Notes: a model not told the origin generated them from the letters alone. Positions 1 to 6,129 are shown, counted from the first letter of the stretch. The stretch: 6,511 bases of DNA from an uncultured Altererythrobacter sp. (GCA_938009055.1 CALLIO010000057.1:1-6511), one strand, 5' to 3'. Program-made: numbers and translations.

Positions 1-645
1 CAGTGCGAACACGCCCAATGGCGCAATCCACAAGACCCAGCCAATCACCATTAGCATCGTGTTGGCAAGCGCATGGAAAAAGCCCAGCATCCGCTCGGAC
101 TGCGCGGCGGGCAGGCGCGAGACGGCTATGGCGAAAAGCGCTAAGAATATCGTCAGCGGCAACATCGCCGTTTCGGCTGCTGCTGCGATCATATTGGGCG
201 CGATCAACGATTCGATAAAGGCAAACACATCAGGCACTTCGCCCGATGCACTGGCTCCATCAGCCACAAAAAATGCAGCATCTTTGGGAATGTCGAAACT
301 CTCAAGCACAAAAGGCATCGTAAGCGCAGAAAACAAACCGCCCGCGACCAAAACGCCAAACACAAGGGAGAGGAACTTGCGCGCAGCCGCCCCTGCCCTT
401 GCCGCTTCCGCCATTTGCGCAATACCCAGCACCAGCAAGGACGCGACCAGCGGGATAATCGTCATCTGGAGGGCGCGCAGCCAAAGTGTACCAACCAAAG
501 CCACGCTCTTGGTCACACTTTCCGGCAGGCCTCCGTCAGACAGCAGCATGCCCGCCAGCAATCCGCCGATCAGCCCGGCCAATGTCAAGAAGACGGGGAG
601 CCGGATAATCACAAGCTCGAAACGCTCGCCAGTGCCCTGTGTCAA
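1..645 (-). CDS. Dicarboxylate/amino acid:cation symporter (DAACS/SDF family), N-terminal half, cut by window edge
   Basis: This is an inner-membrane secondary transporter that, by family, imports C4-dicarboxylates or acidic amino acids with H+ or Na+. The visible 215 residues are about half of the usual 400-440. Hydrophobic segments lie near residues 11-36, 46-77, 91-114, 146-176 and 190-215. Family-like stretches are LWLRALQMTIIPLV (54-67), the Pro/Ala-rich segment IAPNMIAAAAETAMLPL (148-164) and WIAPLGVFAL (206-215). The start is TTG at 645: an in-frame TAA lies three codons upstream (654-652), GGGAGG sits 9 nt before the TTG, and the next in-frame ATG (codon 33) would delete the first membrane segment. 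It is transcribed divergently from glmM. The substrate cannot be told because the C-terminal substrate and cation site lies outside the window. The family call is confident. Confidence 0.9.
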   Translation of the reverse strand, partial: MTQGTGERFELVIIRLPVFLTLAGLIGGLLAGMLLSDGGLPESVTKSVALVGTLWLRALQMTIIPLVASLLVLGIAQMAEAARAGAAARKFLSLVFGVLVAGGLFSALTMPFVLESFDIPKDAAFFVADGASASGEVPDVFAFIESLIAPNMIAAAAETAMLPLTIFLALFAIAVSRLPAAQSERMLGFFHALANTMLMVIGWVLWIAPLGVFAL

Positions 646-654
646 AACTGTTTA

Positions 655-660
655 CCTCCC
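655..660 (-). promoter_or_regulatory. Shine-Dalgarno sequence that fixes the TTG start of the symporter
   Basis: On the minus strand GGGAGG is followed by 9 nt and then TTG. It is the strongest ribosome binding site seen in the window and it settles the start of a gene that has no nearby ATG. The spacer itself contains the in-frame TAA, so no upstream extension is possible. Confidence 0.8.
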
Positions 661-682
661 TTGCGCGCCATGCGCTCTTCCC

Positions 683-703
683 TTCGCGCGATAACCGCGC
701 CAA
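683..703. repeat. Imperfect 21-bp palindrome, candidate operator
   Basis: The arms TTCGCGCG (683-690) and CGCGCCAA (696-703) are reverse complements at 7 of 8 positions, separated by ATAAC. The palindrome covers the candidate -10 of the symporter promoter. A repressor site is possible, but GC-rich arms of this length can arise by chance. Confidence 0.3.
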
Positions 704-716
704 AGCACCATGACAA
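688..716 (-). promoter_or_regulatory. Candidate sigma70-type promoter for the symporter
   Basis: On the minus strand TTGTCA (716-711, 5 of 6 matches to the consensus -35) is followed by a 17-nt spacer and TATCGC (693-688, 3 of 6 matches to the -10). Transcription would begin near 681, giving a leader of roughly 36 nt before the TTG. The spacing is ideal but the -10 is weak, so this is a candidate only. Confidence 0.35.
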
Positions 717-742
717 ATGGCAATGACAAAACGCCGCCGTCG

Positions 743-748
743 TATAAA
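743..748 (+). promoter_or_regulatory. Possible -10 element (TATAAA) for glmM
   Basis: TATAAA lies about 40 nt before the glmM start codon. The best upstream -35-like hexamer, ATGACA at 723-728, is only 14 nt away, shorter than the preferred 17, so the promoter is uncertain. Its position between the more upstream ATG at 710 and the one at 788 favours initiation of translation at 788. Confidence 0.25.
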
Positions 749-787
749 GAGCACGGGGCGAGACGAATACCTTGGGGAAGAGCCGAT

Positions 788-2149
788 ATGGCGACGGATA
801 CGGCAACAGGCAAAGCGCGCAAATTTTTTGGCACTGACGGGATCAGGGGCCGCACCAATTCCGATGTGATGACTTCGGAAATGGCGATGAAAGTCGGCCA
901 GGCAGCTGGCGGACATTTCATGCGCGGCGCGCATCGCCACCGCGTGGTTATCGGCAAGGATACGCGGCTTTCGGGCTATATGCTCGAAAGCGCATTGGTG
1001 GCGGGTTTCACCAGCGTTGGCATGGATGTGATCATGACCGGCCCGCTGCCCACCCCTGCGATTGCGCTGCTGACCCGCGAAATGCGCGCTGATCTGGGCG
1101 TGATGATTTCAGCGAGCCACAACCCATATGAAGACAATGGGATCAAATTATTTGGCCCCGATGGCTACAAATTGTCTGACAAGGACGAGGTTGAAATCGA
1201 AAAGTTGCTGGAACTGCAACCCGCGCTTGTCGATGCCAGCCAGATTGGGCGTGCACGCCGGATTGATGATGCCCGTGGGCGCTACATTCACGCCGTAAAG
1301 CAATCAGTTTCAAGCGACGTGCGCTTCGATACGCTTAAGGTCGTGGTCGATTGCGCGAATGGCGCTGCCTATCAAGTTGCGCCCTCTGTCATCTGGGAAT
1401 TGGGCGCAGAAGTGATCACCTTGGGTGTCACGCCCAATGGCACGAATATCAACGATGGGGTCGGCTCTACCTCGCTTGGCGCACTGCAAGCCAAGGTGGT
1501 CGAAGAAAAAGCCGATATCGGGATCGCGCTCGATGGGGATGCCGACCGTTTGATCGTCGTCGATGAGAAGGGTGAGGCGGTCGATGGCGACCAGCTGATG
1601 GCTTTGATCGCAACCCGCATGCATGAAAAAGGGCAGCTGACCGGCGGCGGCGTGGTCGCAACCGTGATGTCAAACCTTGGGCTTGAACGCTATCTGGACA
1701 GCATCGGGCTTACGCTGGAACGCACCAAGGTTGGCGACCGTTATGTGCTCGAGCGGATGAAAAAGGGCGGGTTCAATATTGGCGGCGAGCAATCGGGCCA
1801 TATGATACTCAGCGACTATGCGACGACCGGCGATGGAACGATTGCGGCCATGCGCGTGCTTGCCAGCCTTGTGCGCTCTGACGTGCCTGCCTCGCAATTG
1901 ATGCATGTGTTTGATCGTGTGCCGCAGCTGCTTAAAAACGTGCGGTTTGAAGGCAGTGATCCGCTCGAAGATGACAGCGTGAAGGCTGTGATTGCTGAGG
2001 CAGAAGCCGAGCTTGAAGGCAAGGGCCGTCTGGTGATCCGCAAATCGGGGACCGAGCCGCTCGTGCGCGTAATGGCAGAAGGCGATGATGCCACCCAAGT
2101 CGAATCCGTGGTTGACCGCATTTGCGACGCGGTAAAGGCCGCCATTTAA
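788..2149 (+). CDS. glmM: Phosphoglucosamine mutase GlmM
   Basis: This cytoplasmic enzyme interconverts glucosamine-6-phosphate and glucosamine-1-phosphate, the step before GlmU in UDP-GlcNAc synthesis for peptidoglycan and LPS. The 453 residues fit the family (about 445-455). All four alpha-D-phosphohexomutase signatures are present: the phosphoserine loop SASHNP (108-113, catalytic Ser110), the metal loop DGDADR (249-254), the sugar-binding loop GGEQSGH (332-338) and the phosphate-binding loop RKSGTEP (418-424). The N-terminal KFFGTDGIRG is diagnostic for GlmM rather than ManB/Pgm. I chose ATG 788, preceded by GGGGAAG at 774-780. An in-frame ATG at 710 would add 26 residues not seen in the family. 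It is the first gene of a three-gene unit, with its TAA abutting the next start. GlmM normally needs activation by phosphorylation of the serine. Confidence 0.97.
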   Translation: MATDTATGKARKFFGTDGIRGRTNSDVMTSEMAMKVGQAAGGHFMRGAHRHRVVIGKDTRLSGYMLESALVAGFTSVGMDVIMTGPLPTPAIALLTREMRADLGVMISASHNPYEDNGIKLFGPDGYKLSDKDEVEIEKLLELQPALVDASQIGRARRIDDARGRYIHAVKQSVSSDVRFDTLKVVVDCANGAAYQVAPSVIWELGAEVITLGVTPNGTNINDGVGSTSLGALQAKVVEEKADIGIALDGDADRLIVVDEKGEAVDGDQLMALIATRMHEKGQLTGGGVVATVMSNLGLERYLDSIGLTLERTKVGDRYVLERMKKGGFNIGGEQSGHMILSDYATTGDGTIAAMRVLASLVRSDVPASQLMHVFDRVPQLLKNVRFEGSDPLEDDSVKAVIAEAEAELEGKGRLVIRKSGTEPLVRVMAEGDDATQVESVVDRICDAVKAAI

Positions 2150-2374
2150 GTGCTCGATATGCGCCCCGATTGCGAGCGCTGCGGCACCGATCTGCCCGCC
2201 GCAGCACCGGGCGCCTTTATCTGCAGTTTTGAATGCACTTTTTGCGCTGAATGCGCAGAGGCGATGGATGATCTTTGCCCCAATTGCGGCGGCGAATTGA
2301 TGGATCGGCCCACGCGCAGCAAAGCCTTGCAGGCGAAGTATCCTGCATCGACTGAGCGGAAATTTAAAGGGTGA
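2150..2374 (+). CDS. DUF1272 family small cysteine-rich (probable zinc-binding) protein
   Basis: This 74-residue protein of unknown function matches the DUF1272 pattern from memory: an N-terminal MLxMRPxCExC, a central ICSFECTFCxxC and a CPNCGGEL segment. Eight cysteines (8, 11, 25, 29, 32, 35, 43, 46) include three CxxC pairs, which suggests two structural metal sites in a zinc-ribbon or RING-like fold. No signal peptide or membrane segment is seen, so it is probably cytoplasmic. The last 20 or so residues are basic and look disordered. The start is GTG 2150, directly after the glmM TAA. It restores the family N-terminus, whereas ATG 2159 would lose three residues. The ribosome binding site is weak (AAAGG, 2134-2138), so translation probably depends on coupling to glmM. 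The 3' end overlaps thiD by 4 nt. The family call is good and the role unknown. Confidence 0.85.
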   Translation: MLDMRPDCERCGTDLPAAAPGAFICSFECTFCAECAEAMDDLCPNCGGELMDRPTRSKALQAKYPASTERKFKG

Positions 2375-3195
2375 GCGAAGACGCCCCACCTGCCCCAACG
2401 CCTCCACGGATCTTGTCGATCGCCGGATCGGACAGTTCGGGCGGCGCAGGGATCCAGGCCGACATCAAAACCATCACCATGCTGGGTGGCTATGCGATGA
2501 GCGCGATCACCGCAGTCACCGCGCAAAACAGCTTGGGCGTGCAGAGCATCCAAGCCTTGCCGCCGGAATTTGTCGCACAGCAAATCACCAGCTGCCTTGA
2601 TGATATTGGCGCGGATGCGATCAAGATCGGCATGCTGCACGATGCCAGCATGATCGCAGCAGTTGCCGATACTATCAGCCAAATTCCGGGTCGTCCGATC
2701 GTGCTCGACCCCGTTATGGTGGCGACCAGCGGCGACCCGCTAATCGAGACTGACGCAGTGGCAGCGCTGATCGCAGAATTGGTCGGCATTGCTGATCTCG
2801 TCACACCCAATCTGCCAGAGCTGGCCATGCTGACGGGCATGCTTTGTGATGATCAAGAAAGCATTGCCGCTGCCGCCATGACGCTATGCGATCAGCATGG
2901 TTGCGCTGTCCTTGCGAAAGGTGGGCATGGGAAGGGCGATCAGCTGACCGACCGATTGTTCGATCCAAACGGGCGCGCGGCGAGCTTCACCGATGCGCGG
3001 ATTGATACGGAGCATACCCACGGCACAGGCTGTACACTTTCAAGCGCGATTGCGACGTTTTTGGGGCATGGACAAGACTTAGAGCATGCAGTCCGGTTGG
3101 GCCGGCAATTCGTGCGCGCAGGCATTGCGCATGCGCCCGGCTTTGGCGCAGGACACGGCCCGCTCGGCCATCAGGCAGTGCGTCGTTTAGACTGA
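2371..3195 (+). CDS. thiD: Hydroxymethylpyrimidine/phosphomethylpyrimidine kinase ThiD
   Basis: ThiD phosphorylates 4-amino-5-hydroxymethyl-2-methylpyrimidine twice with ATP to give HMP-PP, the pyrimidine half of thiamine phosphate. It is cytoplasmic and has a ribokinase-like fold. The 274 residues are close to the usual 266. Family marks are SIAGSDSSGGAGIQADIK (16-33), the substrate-side TAVTAQNSLGV (47-57), KIGML (85-89), VLDPVMVATSG (111-121), TPNLPE (145-150) and the anion hole with catalytic cysteine HGTGC (217-221, Cys221). The start is GTG 2371, inside GTGA shared with the stop of the preceding gene, and no suitable alternative start precedes SIAGSD. No TPP riboswitch is visible upstream, so expression probably follows the glmM transcript. 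Salvage-only use is possible, since no other thiamine gene is in the window. The stop lies 4 nt from that of the convergent LOG gene. Confidence 0.96.
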   Translation: MSEDAPPAPTPPRILSIAGSDSSGGAGIQADIKTITMLGGYAMSAITAVTAQNSLGVQSIQALPPEFVAQQITSCLDDIGADAIKIGMLHDASMIAAVADTISQIPGRPIVLDPVMVATSGDPLIETDAVAALIAELVGIADLVTPNLPELAMLTGMLCDDQESIAAAAMTLCDQHGCAVLAKGGHGKGDQLTDRLFDPNGRAASFTDARIDTEHTHGTGCTLSSAIATFLGHGQDLEHAVRLGRQFVRAGIAHAPGFGAGHGPLGHQAVRRLD

Positions 3196-3199
3196 AAAT

Positions 3200-4084
3200 C
3201 TAACCCTCAAGCTCGTAAAATTCGGCAATATGGGCCCAGGCTTCATCCGCCGTTTCGCACCATTTGAACAGCTCAAGATCCTTCTTAGAGATCGTGCCCT
3301 CTTCGGCAATCGCTTCGAAATTAACGACACGATTCCAGAAGTGCTTGCCGAACAAAAGGATCGGGATCGGCTTCATCTTGCCGGTCTGAATCAGCGTGAG
3401 GAGTTCGAAAAACTCATCGAACGTGCCAAAGCCACCGGGGAAGACCGCCACTGCCCGGGCGCGCAGCAAGAAGTGCATCTTGCGCAGGGCGAAATAATGG
3501 AAGTTCAAACTCAGATAAGGCGTGACATAGGGATTGGGCGCTTGCTCATGCGGCAGGACGATATTGAGTCCGATGCTCTCAGCCCCTGCGTCAGAAGCGC
3601 CGCGATTGGCCGCTTCCATGATCGAAGGGCCGCCGCCCGAACACACAACAAACTGGCGCTTACCTTCTTCGATGATCGCCTTTTCGCTGACCATTTTGGC
3701 GAGCGTATGCGCCTCGGCATAATATTTCGATTTGGCTGCCAGATTGGCTGCCACCTTTTGCTCATACTCGCTACCGTTCTTGGCCGCTTCGACCTTGGCA
3801 TCGGCCTCTTCCGGTGAAGGAATACGCGCCGAACCATACATCACCAAAGTCGAGCCAACCCGTGCCTCGTCAAGCAGCATCTCCGGCTTGAGCAATTCCA
3901 GCTGGAAACGCACCGGACGCAATTCATCGCGCAACAGAAAGTCGGTGTCCGAAAAAGCCAATTTATAAGCGGGATGCTGGGTCTGCGGCGTGATCGAGGG
4001 ATCAGCGAGTGAAAACTCAGCTTCCTGCTCGGCGCGGTAAAACTTGCGGTCGGTAAGATCGTGGTCTTCGGGTTTGTCTGTCAT
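3200..4084 (-). CDS. LOG family protein (TIGR00730-type Rossmann fold), probable nucleotide 5'-monophosphate ribosyl hydrolase
   Basis: LOG-family enzymes split nucleoside 5'-monophosphates into base and ribose 5-phosphate. Plant LOGs activate cytokinins, while bacterial relatives such as PpnN act on purine nucleotides. Of 294 residues, the Rossmann core runs from about 78 to the end. It contains the nucleotide loop SGGGPSIMEAAN (149-160), RK (201-202) and the hallmark PGGFGTFDE (216-224), which together form the LOG active-site signature. Residues 1-75 are a charged N-terminal extension absent from short (about 190 aa) LOGs. I chose ATG 4084. The frame stays open to 4465, but that extension would run antisense into the neighbouring phosphatase gene and shows no family features. 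No strong ribosome binding site precedes the ATG. It is convergent with thiD and divergent from ppx. The substrate is unknown, and 'lysine decarboxylase', often attached to this family, is not supported. Confidence 0.88.
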   Translation of the reverse strand: MTDKPEDHDLTDRKFYRAEQEAEFSLADPSITPQTQHPAYKLAFSDTDFLLRDELRPVRFQLELLKPEMLLDEARVGSTLVMYGSARIPSPEEADAKVEAAKNGSEYEQKVAANLAAKSKYYAEAHTLAKMVSEKAIIEEGKRQFVVCSGGGPSIMEAANRGASDAGAESIGLNIVLPHEQAPNPYVTPYLSLNFHYFALRKMHFLLRARAVAVFPGGFGTFDEFFELLTLIQTGKMKPIPILLFGKHFWNRVVNFEAIAEEGTISKKDLELFKWCETADEAWAHIAEFYELEG

Positions 4085-4159
4085 GGGCGAAGGACTAGGC
4101 CCAGCCGCCCCAATGCTCAAGCAAATTGCGCTGCATTCGCCCTCCCCGCGCAGCGCGAT

Positions 4160-4180
4160 TTGTTCACAGACTTGCCCACA
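4160..4180 (+). repeat. Tandem pair of DnaA-box-like 9-mers
   Basis: TTGTTCACA (4160-4168) and TTGCCCACA (4172-4180) form a direct repeat with a 12-nt period, in the intergenic region between the LOG and ppx genes. The first differs from the TTATNCACA consensus at one position and the second at two. Only two weak boxes are present, with no AT-rich unwinding region, so this is not an origin. A regulatory DnaA site or chance are both possible. The second copy could also serve as a -35 (TTGCCC, 17 nt before TAGTTT at 4195). Confidence 0.25.
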
Positions 4181-4199
4181 GCCGCTGCAATCGCTAGTT

Positions 4200-4235
4200 T
4201 CCTCGCCAAGTCCTCGCCCAATTGTGCGGCGAGAG
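4200..4235 (+). repeat. Short hairpin with duplicated 5' arm in the ppx leader
   Basis: TCCTCGCC occurs twice (4200-4207 and 4211-4218). CTCGCC in either copy can pair with GGCGAG at 4228-4233. The nearer arm gives a 6-bp stem with a 9-nt loop, extendable by one pair past a bulged A. It ends about 22 nt before the ppx/gppA ATG. There is no U-tract, so it is not an intrinsic terminator. Any role in the leader mRNA is speculative. Confidence 0.3.
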
Positions 4236-4255
4236 GATAAGAAAGACTGAGAGTT

Positions 4256-5464
4256 ATGGCGGACGCACCTCCGCCGGGCAGACAAAAGGGAGCTGGAAAA
4301 AAGAGGAGCAACAAGTCCGGTAAAGTAGCCGATTTTCGCTACAAGAAACGCTCTTCCCAGCAAAGAAATTCCGCCAAACGGCCATCTGGCCCGAAGCCGC
4401 GCGCCGCGCGTAATGGCCATAACAGGCCGCATGCTGGCCAGCGCAAATCGCCCGGTCCGCGCCAATCCTTCGCCGCGCTTGATCTGGGCACGAACAATTG
4501 TCGCTTGCTAATCGCGCGCCCTTCGCATGACAGCTTCACCGTGATCGATGCCTTTAGCCGCGTGGTCAAACTGGGCGAAGATCTGGCGACAACTGGCAGG
4601 CTTAGCGATGCAGCGATGGATCGAACGCTCGATGCGCTCAAAGTGTGTAGCGACAAATTGCGCCGCCGCAATGTGCTGCTCGCTCGTTCGGTCGCCACCG
4701 AGGCTTGCCGCAGGGCGAGCAATGGCGCCGACTTTATCGAACGCGTGAAGAGCGAAACGGGCATTATGCTCGATATTATCAGCGCAGAAGAAGAAGCGCG
4801 GCTGGCAGTTTTGGGGTGCCATATCTTGCTTGAACAAGGCGATGGCCAAGCAATCATCTTCGATATTGGCGGCGGATCGACCGAGCTTGTCCTGCTTGAA
4901 CAAGGCAGCGATCCAGTGCCGCGCATTCTGGACTGGTTGAGCGTGCCGTGGGGCGTGGTCTCGCTAACCGATACTGTCCCGCGCACAGGCAGCAGCGCGG
5001 ACGACAGGCTCGCGCGTTACACCGAAATGCGGCGCGTGGTGCTTGATAGCATGCGCCCCTTTGCGGACCGGCTGGGCGATGCCGCGAAGGCCGATGATAT
5101 CCGCCTTTTAGGCACCAGCGGCACGGTGACGACACTTGCCAGCCTGCATCTCGAATTGCCGCAATATGACCGCAATGCCGTTGATGGGCTGATCGTGCCA
5201 TCCCAGGCTATGCGCGATATCTCTGATCGCTTATCCGGCATGTCGCGCGGGGATCGCGGCGATTTACCCTGCATTGGTCAGGATCGTTCGGAATTGGTGG
5301 TGGCCGGATGCGCTATTCTTGAATCGATCCTCGACATTTGGCCAGCTGAACGGCTTGGAGTAGCCGACCGCGGCATTCGCGAAGGGATTTTGCGCAGCCT
5401 GATGGATATTCCGCCCAATCCCGAAAGCGTCAAACGCCCCGCCAATGCGAGCGCGCCGAGGTGA
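4256..5464 (+). CDS. Ppx/GppA family phosphatase (exopolyphosphatase / pppGpp phosphatase)
   Basis: Members of this ASKHA-fold family remove terminal phosphate from polyphosphate (Ppx) or from pppGpp (GppA), linking phosphate storage with the stringent response. Of 402 residues, the catalytic core starts near 71. Motifs are the phosphate-1 loop LDLGTNNCRLLIA (75-87), the catalytic-glutamate region SAEEEAR (176-182), phosphate-2 FDIGGGSTEL (202-211), LGTSGTVTTLA (285-295) and a late VADRGIREGIL (369-379). The protein ends after the two core domains and lacks the C-terminal HD-like domain of E. coli Ppx, as in short alphaproteobacterial members. Residues 1-70 are low-complexity and basic (21 Lys/Arg against 2 acidic). 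ATG 4256 is the only plausible start, because the next Met is residue 121, inside the core; its ribosome binding site is weak. The stop overlaps rlmE by 4 nt. Sequence alone does not decide between Ppx and GppA activity. Confidence 0.93.
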   Translation: MADAPPPGRQKGAGKKRSNKSGKVADFRYKKRSSQQRNSAKRPSGPKPRAARNGHNRPHAGQRKSPGPRQSFAALDLGTNNCRLLIARPSHDSFTVIDAFSRVVKLGEDLATTGRLSDAAMDRTLDALKVCSDKLRRRNVLLARSVATEACRRASNGADFIERVKSETGIMLDIISAEEEARLAVLGCHILLEQGDGQAIIFDIGGGSTELVLLEQGSDPVPRILDWLSVPWGVVSLTDTVPRTGSSADDRLARYTEMRRVVLDSMRPFADRLGDAAKADDIRLLGTSGTVTTLASLHLELPQYDRNAVDGLIVPSQAMRDISDRLSGMSRGDRGDLPCIGQDRSELVVAGCAILESILDIWPAERLGVADRGIREGILRSLMDIPPNPESVKRPANASAPR

Positions 5465-6129
5465 GCCGGTCAGGCAAAGACGCCGACCGCCGCGTCAAAA
5501 CTGCGAAGAAACGCACAGCATCGCAGGTTCGCTGGCTGGAACGGCAATTGAACGATCCATATGTCAAGAAAGCCAAGGCCGATGGCTATCGCAGCCGAGC
5601 CGCCTATAAAATCATCGAGCTTGACGAGCGCTTCAATCTCATTCGCGGGTCAAAGCGGGTGGTGGATTTGGGCATTGCCCCGGGCGGTTGGGCGCAAGTG
5701 GTGCGCAAGCTTGCCCCGCGCGCAGCCATTGTCGGGATTGATTTGCTCCCGACGGAACCGATTGAAGGCGTTGCAATCCTCGAGATGGATTTCATGGATG
5801 ATGCCGCGCCCGGCCTGCTCGAAGCTGAGCTTGATGGGCCACCCGATCTTGTGCTGTCTGATATGGCGGCGAACACCGTTGGCCATAAGCAGACCGATCA
5901 TTTGCGCACCATGGCGCTGGTCGAAGCGGGCGCATGGTTCGCGACCGAAACCTTGGAAAAAGGCGGGGCTTTTGTGGCCAAGGTTCTGGCCGGTGGGACC
6001 GATGCCGAGCTTTTGCAAATGCTCAAAAGCCATTTCACCAGCGTGAAACACGCAAAGCCGCCTGCCAGCCGCAAGGGTTCATCGGAATGGTATGTGGTCG
6101 CCCAAGGGTTTAAGGGGCGCGAAGACTAA
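5461..6129 (+). CDS. rlmE: 23S rRNA (uridine(2552)-2'-O)-methyltransferase RlmE (RrmJ/FtsJ)
   Basis: RlmE uses SAM to methylate the ribose of U2552 in the A-loop of 23S rRNA, a late step in assembly of the 50S subunit. The 222 residues are close to the 209 of E. coli RrmJ. The K-D-K-E catalytic tetrad is complete: Lys50 in SRAAYK, Asp134 in LSDMA, Lys174 in FVAKVL and Glu209 in SSEWY. SAM motif I is DLGIAPGGW (69-77). The N-terminus is Lys/Arg-rich, as usual for the family, followed by RWLERQLNDPYVKKAK (24-39), also typical. The start is GTG 5461 within GTGA shared with the stop of the phosphatase gene. No alternative start precedes the conserved region and no clear ribosome binding site is seen, so translation is probably coupled. 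The ppx/gppA-rlmE pairing recurs in alphaproteobacteria. Confidence 0.96.
   Translation: MSRSGKDADRRVKTAKKRTASQVRWLERQLNDPYVKKAKADGYRSRAAYKIIELDERFNLIRGSKRVVDLGIAPGGWAQVVRKLAPRAAIVGIDLLPTEPIEGVAILEMDFMDDAAPGLLEAELDGPPDLVLSDMAANTVGHKQTDHLRTMALVEAGAWFATETLEKGGAFVAKVLAGGTDAELLQMLKSHFTSVKHAKPPASRKGSSEWYVVAQGFKGRED

Noticed and set aside
59..694. 211-codon plus-strand open frame at the left edge
   Set aside because: It is the antisense shadow of the symporter. Its translation is Ser/Ala/Pro-rich with no family features, while the minus strand gives a clear membrane transporter.
710..787. Upstream in-frame ATG that would extend GlmM by 26 residues
   Set aside because: The extension does not resemble the GlmM N-terminus. 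ATG 788 has a GGGGAAG site and directly precedes the conserved KFFGTDGIRG, and a possible -10 lies inside the extension.
1670..2407. 245-codon minus-strand frame across glmM, DUF1272 and thiD
   Set aside because: It is antisense to three strongly supported genes, and its His/Ala/Arg-rich translation has no recognisable domain. It reflects codon bias.
3190..3205. Bidirectional terminator between thiD and the LOG gene
   Set aside because: Only 4 nt separate the two stops, and I see no GC-rich stem with a T-tract on either strand. Termination must occur within coding sequence or by Rho.
3230..3817. 195-codon plus-strand frame antisense to the LOG gene
   Set aside because: The opposite strand holds the PGGxGT and GGGPSIMEAAN motifs. 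The plus-strand translation is featureless.
4085..4465. N-terminal extension of the LOG frame to 4465
   Set aside because: It would overlap the start of the phosphatase gene antisense and cover the divergent control region. The extra 127 residues show no conserved pattern, and ATG 4084 gives a plausible family-length protein.
4339..4986. 215-codon minus-strand frame antisense to the Ppx/GppA gene
   Set aside because: The Ser-rich translation has no domain, and the plus strand encodes all family motifs.
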